From positions 50,554,372 to 50,618,371 of the forward strand of contig CM034240.1 in assembly GCA_019916065.1 (NCBI GenBank): a stretch of DNA of 64,000 nt. Direction: 5' to 3'. This DNA is from Vitellaria paradoxa. Its lineage: Eukaryota; Streptophyta; Magnoliopsida; Ericales; Sapotaceae. Below are positions 10,234 through 20,598 of this stretch, one piece after another. The stretch's first letter is position 1; every line of letters starts with the position of its first letter. The translations under genes were made by a program, and so were the position numbers. Below the pieces are notes generated by a model, which was given only the letters and a program-made list of their open reading frames with translations, ran no database searches and was not told where the DNA came from.

Positions 10234-10439
10234 TTTTTTCCTCACATTTGTTGACTAAAGACTTTGTATGTATATTGAAAAGCAATCCTTTTTACAAAGC
10301 AAAAGCAAACTCAAAAGCTTGAAGATCACTTTCTGCTCAACAAAAAGACGCCACATCACTTTGGGTGGTGGCATGGAAAAAGCCAGGCTCGGCTTCCCGA
10401 GCATTGATACGGAAAGAATGCCTCATCTCCATCGATGTT

Positions 10440-11035
10440 GGCGCCCCATCTCCATCGATGTTGACACATTCCTGGTTTATTTACTGACCAGGAAATGCTC
10501 TTTAGACTGAGATTCAATTCCTCGGTCTTCTGAAAAGAATTATCAAAAGAAACCACGCTCGGCTTGCCCAGCGTTGGTACAATCCTGGTTTATTTACTGA
10601 CCAAGAAATGCTCTTTAGACTGAGATTCAATTCCTCGGTCTTCTGAAAAGAATTATCAAAAGAAACCACGCTCGGCTTGCCCAGCGTTGGTACAATCCTG
10701 GTTTGTTTATTGACCAGGAAATGCTCTTTAGACTGAGATTCAATTCCTCGGTCTTCTGAAAAGAATTATCAAAAGAAACCACGCTCGGCTTGCCCAGCGT
10801 TGGTACAATCATGGTTTGTTTATTGACCAGGAAATGCTCTTTAGACTGAGATCCAATTCCTCGGTCTTCTGAAAAGAATTATCAAAAGAAACCACGCTCG
10901 GCTTGCCCAGCGTTGGTACAATCCTGGTTTATTTACTGACCAGGAAATGCTCTCTAGACTGAGATTCAATTCCTCAGTCTCCTGAAAAGAATTATCAAAA
11001 GAAATCCATGCTCGGTTTGCCGACCATTGGTACAA
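10440..11035 (+). repeat. About 113-bp tandem array downstream of pol (element 1)
   Basis: About five units; the marker ACGCTCGGCTTGCCCAGCGT recurs at about 10554, 10667, 10780 and 10892, with a diverged unit at about 11008. Each unit also holds TGACCAGGAAATGCTCTTT, ATTCAATTCCTCGGTCTTC and GAAAAGAATTATCAAAAG. The marker can fold on itself (ACGCT...AGCGT). Short ORFs read through it on the minus strand are repeats of one another and not credible genes. Confidence 0.9.
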
Positions 11036-11870
11036 AGAGAACCCACATCATTTCTGATGGTGGCCCAATCTTGATTTATTCATCGACTAGAAACGATTTT
11101 TTCTAAAAAATCAAGATTCGATTCCTTGGTTTGTTAATTGGAAGCAAAAGAAGTATGTTCTAAAGAGCTCAATGCCAGTATCATCATAATGGTACACATT
11201 TTGCGATGCTCGGCATGAGACTAAAAAGCGAAGATTTATCAGAAGATAGTTACCCCCGTTATTATGAGAAAGATGACAGCCGAACTTATCGAGGTATGTG
11301 AGATTTATTAAAGTTATGCCTCTTTAACAAAAGCTTGAAGTTATTTTATGAAAAGCAAATTACTACATGAGCTTGTTACCTCTGAAGGGTTTACTATTTA
11401 AAGTATTTTTGCTAGAAGTTGTGGTTGCTCGGCAAAGTGGTACAAATGCAGACACCATACATACTTCAATATAAAGCATAAAATATACAAATGGAAAGAC
11501 AGACTGTCAAAAGGGAACAATTCAAAAGCTTTCATTACATGCCTTAGAGTACGGTTACAATACATTTTACATAACTATTAATCAAAGAAGCTATCCTAAA
11601 TCTAAGATGAGACATTAACATTTGTTGTAAGGGTTTGTAGCTATTTCGTGGGAGAAAACGTCTAAGTACTCCTCGGCTGCGCTCCTTATAATTCTGTCAG
11701 CAAACCAGTTAAGGCATTCCCCAATCAATTCATCGGTAGTTCTAAAGAAACAAAGACAGAGAAAAATAAAACAAAATTAGACAGAAGTCAAACTGCTTTC
11801 ATTCACTTGGAGTTAAAAGTTTTATATTACATCCAAATAAAAAAAATAATAAAAATTTATACAAGAAGGC
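11036..11870. other. Non-coding segment between array and antisense gene (element 1)
   Basis: No supported coding sequence. It would contain the 3' untranslated end of the antisense gene; AT-rich stretches at about 11820-11860 could hold its polyadenylation site. Element 2 has a related segment at about 23207-23950. Confidence 0.5.
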
Positions 11871-14471
11871 TCACTTCTCTCCTCCCTTAGTGGGATCTCT
11901 CTCCACTATTAGATCAATCTGTTCAAGCGCCTGGGAGATGTCCTTCTGGGCACTATCCACCTCAACCTCTCCCTCCTCAATTGTTTCTTCGGCAGTATGA
12001 ATTGAGGGAGTTTGAGGTGGACGCTCAAAGCTGAACTGGGGAATTGGGCGTTCTGGATCAGGATAAGGGACCTCCTTGTATATGGGGTTGGTGGGATCAA
12101 CGTTGTTCTTCTTCATTGCGGCCTCCCAACCCTCAAGAAAGAAGTCGTTGTGAGCATCCCTCATCTGATCCACGCAATCGTTAATCTGGGCTTCCACCTC
12201 AGCTTTGGCTTTGTCCTCGGCTTCTTGGAGGGCAGCTTCCTTCTCTGGCAGGGCTCGAGTCTTCAGTGCAAGCTCTGCCCGAAGTTTGACAAGCTCCTGC
12301 TTTGATCTCTCTTGCTCGGCCCTGGAAGCCTCCAACTCCTTAATGAGTAACTCCTGCCCAGTCTTCATGGAGGACAACTCAATCTCGGCCGTGGAAAGTT
12401 TGCCCTTGACCACTAAAAGCTCCTCGTCTTTATGATTTAGGATCTTATCCATTGACTGCACACGAGCTATGCTTCCAGCAACTTGGCCAAGGGCAGTGTT
12501 GAGTTGACGCTCAATCTCTTTATTTTCATCCTGAAGCTGACTCCTCTCTTTTGCCAGAGCGTCATTGCTGGATTGGAGATTCTTATTCTCCTTCTCCAAG
12601 GACCTCACGCTTGATTTCAACTCCCTTATTTCTGTTTTATCCAGCTCGGCTCTGGTTTCGAATGTTCGGCTCCTGGCAATCAACTCCATTGTGTGGAGAG
12701 AAGTCTGCAGAAAGAACAGAAAGTTAGGAAAAACTATAATAAGGAAAGGATTCACATAAAGGAATATTATAGTACTTACAGAGATGATGTTCTTCATCAG
12801 AGTTTTGTGGATCTCCTCCGTCCTATTCTTCCTCGTATTAAGAACATCCCGAGGAGGGAGGATACCCTTGAGATACTCCTCGGCGTGGTTGAAGGCAGTG
12901 TCTTGGATAGTGAAGGGACGGCCTTGAGGGTGTTCGAGACTGGGAATAAGGATTTCTGGAATGAACGGAGGGGAGTCTCGAACCGGATTGGCCGGATACT
13001 CGATGGCTAGAGGCACGGGCCCAACTGGTTGAGCAGGTAACGGCTCGGAGGTTCTCGATGGTGCGTCTTTGGTGGGTGGCACGACCTTGGAAGGTGCTGG
13101 CCCCCTCGCAGCGTCCTCCTTCGGCAGTTTCGACTGCTCGGCCGCTGGAGCCGCGTCCGCAGATTGTGTCCTGGCCCTCTTCTGCTCAGGAGGGCCAGAT
13201 GGCCTCTTCTGAGCTGCCTCCTGCTCCTTCCCCTTCTCCATTTTGACCTTCATTATTTGCTCGGCAGTTGAAGGAGCAGGGGCACTCCCCTCACCAGTCT
13301 TCCTCTTCCCAACAGCCTTTTGCTCGTCCGCCTTCTTCTTCTGGGCCTCTCCAGCCCTTTGCCCTTTTGCCTTCGCCATGGCGAGCTTCTTGTAATCGAT
13401 CTTCGGGGCCATCACTTCTTCTTCTTCTCCTTCTGAATCTGAAAAGTAGTCGAAGGCAGGGGGTATCTCAACTTCTTCTTCTTCCTCTTCCTCTTCCTCC
13501 TCGTCTAAAAGAACAAACTGTCGCCTCCTCGGCTGTTCGGAAGGCTCAGGAACTGCAACTTGAGGGGCTTGAACTTGCTCGGCAACAAGTGGGATAGCGA
13601 ATGGAGGGGGGCGAGTCCACCCTGGATGCCTTAAGGCATAGTAGTTCTCTTTTTCTTCAGCAGAAGCCCGAAACCACCACTGAAGACGCCTAATAGCCTC
13701 CGAGGTTGCGAAACCTTGAGGGGGGGCAATGAATGTCTGATGAGAAGGGGTGAAGTTGAACAAAATTGGAACTGCTCTGGCAAAGGGATAGAGATCTGGA
13801 CCCCCGAGGAATTTGAACACCTCCTTCAAGTGGTCCTTGTCAGCACGAATGCCAGTAGCCCAGAACTTCTTTAACTGAACACCTGCACAGATATTAAATC
13901 AAACAGTTAGTATGCTTAGAAGTGAGGGTAAAGAAGAATAAGAACTGGTAAGATTTGAAATCAACCAACCTGGGCCCAAAGAAACCCGAGGGACGATTGG
14001 AAAACGATCTTCGTCTGGATCGTGTGTCCAGTGACCTGTGACGACGCACAGGTCACTTTCTGACTTAATCGTATCAGGCAGCATGTGGACCAAGGCTTTT
14101 TCTGGTCGAGATTTCAGGTACCACCTGTTCTCATCCTTCCTCACCTTCTGGATTGAGTAACAATAAAGAAGATCGTACTCGGATATGTGGAATCCGTATC
14201 GCCTGTTTATTTCTATCACCCCATTAACGATTCTATAAAAGTTATGGGTGAGGTTCCTAGGGCCAAGGTCCAGAATGCTCATCATAGAGCGAAGAAAGGG
14301 GTGCAGGGGGAACCTAAGGCCACCTTCGGTGATTGCCACTATGGGGAATTCCCCTGTTTCACGCTCGCCTTGTTCGGCGAGCCTGATACCTACGTTCTGA
14401 GGAATCTGGTATTTCTCCTTAAAAATCCTAACCTTTTCCTCAGAACTTAGCTCGTTCGCGAGTCTACCCAT
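11871..14471 (-). CDS. Antisense three-exon accessory gene of Tat element 1
   Basis: Lies on the strand opposite to gag-pol. Predicted exons: 13970-14471, 12780-13882 and 11871-12704; the introns (87 and 75 nt) have GT-AG ends (AG|GTTGG...GTGCAG; GTAAGT...CTGCAG), in phase 1 and phase 0. The spliced product is 812 residues. Residues 1-167 (MGRLANEL..., with LRFPLHPFLRSMMSILDLGP) resemble the plant Transposase_28 / putative gypsy-type domain. The middle has a run of ten Glu, then Lys/Ala-rich and Pro-rich sequence; about 545-730 is a strong heptad-type coiled coil; the C-terminus holds NDFFLEGWEAAMKKNN. The second intron is 75 nt and open, so unspliced RNA would still read through it; in element 2 it is 74 nt and would shift frame, which supports splicing. 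Antisense extra ORFs are known in Tat-clade elements; their function is unknown. Role here not assigned. Confidence 0.8.
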
Positions 14472-14589
14472 AACGGAAAATTTGAAGAAAAAAGAGGATT
14501 AACTCACCGGAAATGAAGGACGACGGGAAGGGTGAAAGCTTGCGAAGACGAAAGCTCAGAGGAAAAGAAGCAAGAGAAATCTGTAGACT

Positions 14590-14710
14590 CAAATCGCAGA
14601 AAAGAGGTAAAAGAAGATTAATCAGGTATATATGTATATGTGTATGTATCTCTGAGGGAAACCGAAGCGTTTCCAACGAAAAGGCAATGGGCGGTAAAAA
14701 TGGCATTTAT
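14590..14710 (-). promoter_or_regulatory. Promoter-like region of the antisense gene (element 1)
   Basis: Upstream of the antisense ATG, on the minus strand, a TATA-like CATATACATATATACC lies at about 14625-14650, preceded by a perfect 9-bp inverted repeat GGGCGGTAA / TTACCGCCC at about 14690-14718. Element 2 keeps the TATA-like block and one half of the repeat at about 20355-20450. A pyrimidine-rich leader runs from there to the ATG. Transcription start is inferred only. Confidence 0.45.
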
Positions 14711-14963
14711 TACCGCCCCAATTTTCAAATTTCTGACCATTCACGTTTTAACACCTCGTATCTGGGAAACCGCGTAAGCGGCGCAGCAGATGAAAAGCTG
14801 AAAGGGCACTGCGCGTGTCGTCACGAGGAGAGAGAAAAGTCCAATCAGATTTGATACGCGTCAGGGACATACTAAACGACAAACTGCGTAGGAGGGTTGA
14901 AGGATCAGGGAGGTAAGGTTATTCTGCTCTGCTACTCTGCTCGGAAAATATCTTTTCTCGACC

Positions 14964-14978
14964 AGAGTGGGGGCAAAA
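14964..14978 (+). other. Polypurine tract of element 1
   Basis: AGAGTGGGGGCAAAA directly abuts the 3' LTR and would prime plus-strand synthesis. Element 2 has the equivalent on the minus strand at 20092-20106. Confidence 0.85.
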
Positions 14979-15872
14979 TGTTGGGTGTAATAATACTAAA
15001 GCTGTACTCTTGCCAAACAGGTTTAGTCTGGTGCCACGTGGCGCGGTGCCGAGCAAATTCACATAAGCCACTTAGCCACTTGCCGAGCACGTTTCGTCTG
15101 GACACGTGGCATCCCGCCGAACAACTGATTATTGGCACGAGGGTTCCACGTGAGTGTTATACGTGAGTACACGATTTAGAGTTAGTGCTCCAAAGAGTAC
15201 CCTGAATCTCGACATCAATAAACAATGTATAACCACGTGGCTATAGCCGAGGAATCTAGTTTGCTCGGCCTATATGTCGATGGCCAGTAAATGTCAAACC
15301 TAGGGCCCACAGCCTTTAAAGAAGGCTCATGACCATAAATGCACCTTAGTTAGGATTGAACTAGGTACTTGTCTCTGGAGATGTAACTAAATCGGTCTAT
15401 CTCGTTACGATTCGGTGGCTGATGCGACAAGAAGACAGTATGACCCTGAAATTCAGGTAGTAATGCCGTGTTGAACCACCAGAAGCATTAAATGAAAGGC
15501 ACGGTGTATTTATGAGGGGTCTGAGGCATTAAATGAAGGGGAAGGGCATTTAAAGCAAGAGTGTAAAAGAGGAACACGGCAGTGTGCGTAATGTCGAGTC
15601 ATAGGTATGCTGTAATCATTACTCAGACCACTATATATGGATATACAACTGAATCACGGAGGTAAGCTGACTATTGCCAACTTAAACTTTGACTCCTTTA
15701 TTTCCATAAAACTTCTTTTGAGCGACTTGCTGACTTAATCATCGGAGGGTTTTCCGGCCTGAGACCTCCTCTCCGGCCGTCACCTTTCTTTCTGTCTTTG
15801 TTCGGCAGGTCGGCTATTGCATTTCCGGTTGGCGTGGTCAGCAGTTCCGACGGTAATTTCTGCTGCCGAACA
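14979..15872 (+). repeat. 3' LTR of element 1
   Basis: 894 bp, TGTTGGG...GCCGAACA, followed by the target duplication GGCAT at 15873-15877. Nearly identical to 3622-4515. Confidence 0.95.
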
Positions 15873-15877
15873 GGCAT

Positions 15878-16655
15878 CTAGGAAAATTGTGATTCTTTTT
15901 TAATTTATTATTATTATTATTATTAAACCATTAATCGTTAATCAACAAACTCAAAATACTAGTTGAATTACATTTGTAGTCCCATAGGGTAGCCCAGTGA
16001 TAAAAAAAGGGCATTGGACGAGCTGTAAATACGAACATTTTAAGTTTAAATCACGCTGAAATTAAACTCGTAACTAAACTAGCAACGCCTTTGAGACCAG
16101 TGGCTTGCTCCCATTTGACAATGTGGGATGAATCCAAAAGGCCCTGACGACCCAAAGCTTTGAGTTGAAAAGAAAAAACTACGTTGGTACTTCTAGTTCA
16201 TGCATTCAAGGAAATCAGTTTGATCCATCTCATGTCTCTGCACGCATGCCTGCTCTCTTGCTCTCTCTTTCTGCTTCTCAGGTTGTATAGTTATTTGATT
16301 CACATGTGAAGTCACTGTTGTATATATATTATTCTAGCGTTGACTCCGACGAAGCACGGAATTGTACAACAATTTTTATGAACAAAATATAATTTTTAAA
16401 TATATTACTAAATATTTTAATAAAATTGTATAATTTCATAAAGTAATTAGAGTTATTTTTTTTAACTAAATCTCGATCCGATCTAATCTAATTCTTAAAA
16501 ATAAAAATTGCTCTAAAATATATACTAAATCGTAAATTTACGTAATTGACCTGATCTTTTTTTATTTTAAACCGCTTGTTAGTTTTAATATACATTTTTA
16601 TTTTTTTTAATCCTTGGCTCATTTTGCAAAGTTAGAAATATTGTTAGTCTTAATT
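15878..16655. other. AT-rich spacer, no gene seen
   Basis: Contains ATT trinucleotide runs near 15907-15925 and a CT-rich stretch near 16255-16280. No supported ORF or RNA gene. Confidence 0.6.
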
Positions 16656-16659
16656 ATAT

Positions 16660-18570
16660 TAATCAGTTAAAAATTATCAATATGACCTATTCAAATTTAA
16701 AATTAATTTTTTTTTAGAAATTTTTTTAAAAATAAATTATTCACAAGCTTAAATAATATTTCAAATTTTATTTAATTTTTTTAAACTTAAGATATAACAA
16801 ATTTTAGATATATAATTTTTTTGTGTGTTTAAACAAATTATTTCAATTTTTATTTGTATTTTTAATTTAATTATTAATGCATTTGAAATATATAAATTTT
16901 ACAAGGTCATCTTTTAAAACTTATGATTTCATTCTTATAAAATTTATAAACAAGTGGGCTTTTTTTTGGAACCCTACCAAGTGGGTCCCTTTTCAAAACT
17001 CATGAGATTTTTTTACATTTATTAAATTATATGCCACAATTCTAGTACTCGTATAGAAAAAAAAAAAAAGAAAAAATGAAATTAAAGTATTTTAGCAATG
17101 TGGGATACATAAATAAAAGTTTTATGAATGAGAAAAGAAAAGAGAAGAAGAGAGGACGAATGAAATCAAAAAATAATTAAAAAATTTGTAAAAAAATAGA
17201 AAAATAGAATGGCATATGCCACGTAGAATTAAAATAAAGGAAAAGAAGACAGAAAAAATACATTTATTTTAGTATTATAGTAAATAGATAATATAAATTT
17301 ATAAAAATAACTCAAATACTCAGTATTATTATTCGGTAAAAAATTGTGACATGACCAATTTCAATTTAAAATTAGAAAATTTTCTAAACAAAAAAATTAT
17401 TCTCAGACTTAGATAATATTTCAACATTTTTTTGTGTTTTTAAATTTTAGCATTTTTTTTGTGTTTTTAAATTTAAGATATAAAAAGAGTTATTATTATA
17501 AGAGAAATTATGTTTTTTAATTTGATTAATACTTAATATTTTTTAAATATTTTTAACCCAAATTAATTATTTAGTAAATTTTACAACTACAATAAACTAA
17601 TAAGTAAACTCCATTTAAAGAACTCATAAAAGTGGATATCTTTTCTGAACCCAAGAAAGTGGGTTTCCTTGTTAAACTCATGAGTTATTTGACATTTATT
17701 AAAACCACATGCCACAACTCTAATACTTATATAAGCAAAAGAAAAAGTAAAGTTGTAATGTTTTGGTGTTGTGGGACAAAGAAATAATGATTTTGTGAAT
17801 GAGAAAAGAGAAAAAAAGAAGAGGGAATGAAGAAAATTAAAAAATAATTTAAAAATCTATTAAAAAAAGGAAAAGTAGAATGGTGATCAAAGAAGCATAC
17901 CGCCTAGAATTGTAAAGGAAAAGAGAAGAGAGAAAATACATTGTTTTAGTATTGATGAGAGAAATTTCCAAGTTTAGTTGAAATAACGAAAATATCCCTT
18001 GACGAGGGTAAAATATTTCAAGGAGCCGAGCTAACCTCCTAAATTGACCGATCGTGCCGACCTATGGAGTTGTCAGGATTGAGCCGGTCTTTACCGAACC
18101 CCGCAACCTGGTATTATTGGTGCCAAGTTGAATTCAAACGTGTATGCAAGATTCTCGCGCTTTTAATACCAGGATTTACGTCGCAGTTACTGATTTAGAA
18201 GTTATCAACTTTGGTAGGAAATCTTAAGATTAGTTCAAATTTTATACTTTCCTCGTCTGGATAAGGAAGTGGCAAAAAATCAAGGATTAGTTCCGATTCG
18301 TTTCTACCTTTGAATTGATAAATCATTCCTATAAAAGGAAAAAAAAAAAGTCACTATCATAAGTATGCAATATTAACCCTATCATTGCTTTGTTAATATC
18401 CAATTAGATACTCTTTAACTTAACTGTCGAAGAATTTTTGACAAACATCGCACTGGTGTCTTAGACTTCATCATTCCCGGTGAGTTATGGAGTAATTCGG
18501 ATCCAGGACCACTAAATTTCATCATTATCAAGTATTATAGCACGGATAGATATATAAATTTGCCCATCTT
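16660..18570. repeat. Diverged tandem duplication of AT-rich DNA, about 0.65 kb units
   Basis: Unit A (about 16660-17315) and unit B (about 17325-17952, resuming at 18531) share ordered blocks: an AAGTGGG...CTCATGAG block, CATTTATTAAA, ATGCCACAA.TCTA, a GAATGAGAAAAGA purine stretch, GAATGG, TAGAATT and a final TTTTAGTATTATAG. Identity is modest, so the duplication is old. Unit B is interrupted by the solo LTR at 17953-18530. No coding potential. Confidence 0.75.
17953..18530 (+). mobile_element. Solo LTR (578 bp) with 5-bp target duplication
   Basis: Begins TGATGAGAG and ends CATTATCA (TG...CA with a TGATGA/TTATCA inverted end). It is flanked by AGTAT at 17948-17952 and 18531-18535. A CTATAAAAGG TATA box lies at 18329-18338. 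Unit A of the surrounding tandem duplication reads TTTTAGTATTATAG without the insert and serves as an empty site. No internal retrotransposon sequence remains. Orientation is taken from the TATA box. Confidence 0.85.
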
Positions 18571-19180
18571 CTTGCCTTTTTCACTTCCAATATTTCTGAT
18601 GTGATGGAAATAGCTGTAGCACTTGAACCATATATTATATGTATGTGGTATGTGAACTAGGAATTTGGCGTTCGCTAATTAAGTTCCACACTACCCCGTC
18701 ACCGTGATTTAATAAAATAAAATAAATAAATGGCGTTGACGTCGAAGCATATTCGATGACGAAGCTGCTTAATTGGTTTGATGAGTTTATAGGTTGCTTG
18801 TTGTGTTTTTGTGGTCAAGCGGATCCGTCGGAAATTTGTAAAACTCATCTTTACTCATACATTTACTTGACATATATGTCTAACCTTTATTGATTGGACG
18901 CATGCGTTCTGAATTTCTATTGTAATTTTAGGAGATCATTAATAATTAATCATAGACTTCATTTAGTTTGGTATAAATTTCTGAAATTTGAAAAAAATTT
19001 TAAAAATAATTCATTATTTATCTCACTGTACAAATTACGAACAAATAACTTATTTCATTTTATCTCATTTTTTATCACTTCAAATACATCCATAATTTAG
19101 AAAATTCTGAAAATTAAGAAATGCCCAATTCCTGGGTTTCTCTTGGGAGAATTTTAGCCACTAAAAAACTGCAGGTGATG
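18571..19180. other. AT-rich spacer, no gene seen
   Basis: No supported gene. At about 18985-19090 there is one copy of a dispersed element with the core CAAATTACGAAC...TATCTCA...TATCACTTCAAA, seen again near 53400, 54650, 56640 and 60560. Confidence 0.55.
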
Positions 19181-19185
19181 TTGCT

Positions 19186-20091
19186 TGTTCGGCAGCAAAA
19201 AATACTGCCGGAACTGCTGACCACGCCAACCGGAAATGCAATCGCCGACCTGCCGAACAAAGACAGAAAGAAAGGTTACGGCCGGAGTGGAGGTCTCTGG
19301 CCGGAAAACCCTCTGATGCTTAAGTCAGCAAGTCGCTCAAAGAATGAAGCTTTCAGAGAAGAAATGAGTAAAAGCTTAAGTTGGTAATAGTCAGCTTACC
19401 TCTGTTGTTCAGCAGAATGTTCTATTTATAGTAGCTTGAATAATAATTAAAGCATACCTGCGATTTGACATTACGCACACTTCCGTGTTCCTTTTTTTCA
19501 TCCTTACTTTAAATGCCCTTTCCGTTCATTTAATGCCTCAAACCTCTCATTTAATACACCATGCCTTTCATTTAATGCTTCTGGTGGCTTAACACGGCAT
19601 TACAACCAGAATTTCAGGGTCAGACTGTCTTCCTATCACATCCGCCAACTACTCGTGACGAGATGAACTGACTTAGTTACTTTCTCAGAGATAAATACCC
19701 AGTTCAGTCTTAACTACGGTGCATTTATGGTCACGAGCCCTCTTTAAAGGCTGTGGGTCCCAGGTTCAACATTTACTAGCCGCCAATGGATGGGCCGAAC
19801 AAACAAGCTATTGAGGTCCTCGGCTATAGCCACGTAGCAACATACTATTCATTGGTGCTGAGGTTCAGGGTATCCCTTGGAATATTAACCCTAAGACATG
19901 TGTTCGTGTATAACACTCATGTGGAACTCCCGTGAAATGAATCAACTGTTCGGTGGAACGTCACATGTCGCCATGTAGAGTGCTCGACGAATGACTACGT
20001 GGCTCACACGAATATGCTCAGCATTGGGCGACGTGGCGCATTGACTACACTTGTTCGGCATCCGTACATCTAAGTATTATTTTACCCAACA
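19186..20091 (-). repeat. 3' LTR of element 2
   Basis: 906 bp; on the + strand it reads TGTTCGGCAGC...ACCCAACA. Relative to 30630-31535 several CACGTG-like boxes have decayed (for example CACATG for CACGTG near 19972). TATA box CTATAAATAG on the minus strand at 19422-19431. Confidence 0.93.
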
Positions 20092-20106
20092 TTTTGCCCC
20101 CACTCT
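20092..20106 (-). other. Polypurine tract of element 2
   Basis: On the minus strand TAGAGTGGGGGCAAAA-type purine run directly abutting the 3' LTR, matching that of element 1. Confidence 0.8.
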
Positions 20107-20598
20107 AGTTGGAAAAAGATGTTTTCCGAGCAGAGTAGCAGAGCAGAGAAGCCTTACCTTACCAATCCGTTCCATCTTTCTCATGCGATTTGTCGTTTAG
20201 GGTCCTCCTAACGCGCTTCTAATCTGATTGGACCCTTCTCTCTCTTGGTAATGACACATGTAGTGCCCTTTTAGCTTTTCATCTGCCACGCCGCTTACGC
20301 GGATCCCCAGATCCGGGGTGTCAAAACGTGAGTGGTCAGAAATTTGAAAACTGGGGCGGTAATAAATGCCATTTTTGCCGCTCGTTGCCTTTTTATTGGT
20401 AACGCTTCGGTTACCCCCACAGATACACACACATATACATATATACTGGGTTCATTTTCTTTTACTTCCTTTCCGCGACTCGAGCCATCGGATTTCCTTT
20501 GCTTCTTTCCCTCTGAGTTTTCATCTTCTCGAGCTTTCATCCTTCCCGTCGTTCTTTGTTCCTGGTGAGTTAATCCTTTTTATTTCAAATCTTCCATT

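Larger units (their letters stand above)
3622..15872 (+). mobile_element. Element 1: complete young Tat-clade Ty3/gypsy retrotransposon
   Basis: A 12,251-bp element bounded by a perfect 5-bp target duplication GGCAT (3617-3621 and 15873-15877). Order: 5' LTR, PBS, gag-PR-RT-RNaseH-second RNaseH-integrase, 112-bp tandem array, antisense three-exon gene, polypurine tract, 3' LTR. The second RNase H, the absence of a chromodomain and an extra gene between pol and the 3' LTR place it in the Tat branch of plant Ty3/gypsy elements. The LTRs differ at about two sites by eye, so insertion is recent. Only one lesion is seen in the polyprotein (TAG at 8056-8058). Confidence 0.95.

Noticed and set aside
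10356..11035. Repeated minus-strand ORFs in the 112-bp array, and a CRISPR-like look of the array
   Set aside because: The units are contiguous, without unique spacers, in a plant retrotransposon; the ORFs are copies of one repeat.
14513..14854. 113-residue ORF on the + strand before the 3' LTR
   Set aside because: It overlaps the leader and promoter region of the antisense gene, is Lys/Arg-rich without similarity, and is not conserved as an ORF in element 2.
16332..16360. Possible Helitron end (CGACGAAGCACGG beside TCTAG)
   Set aside because: The terminus does not show a proper hairpin plus CTRRT order with an A/T insertion point, and no second end was found.
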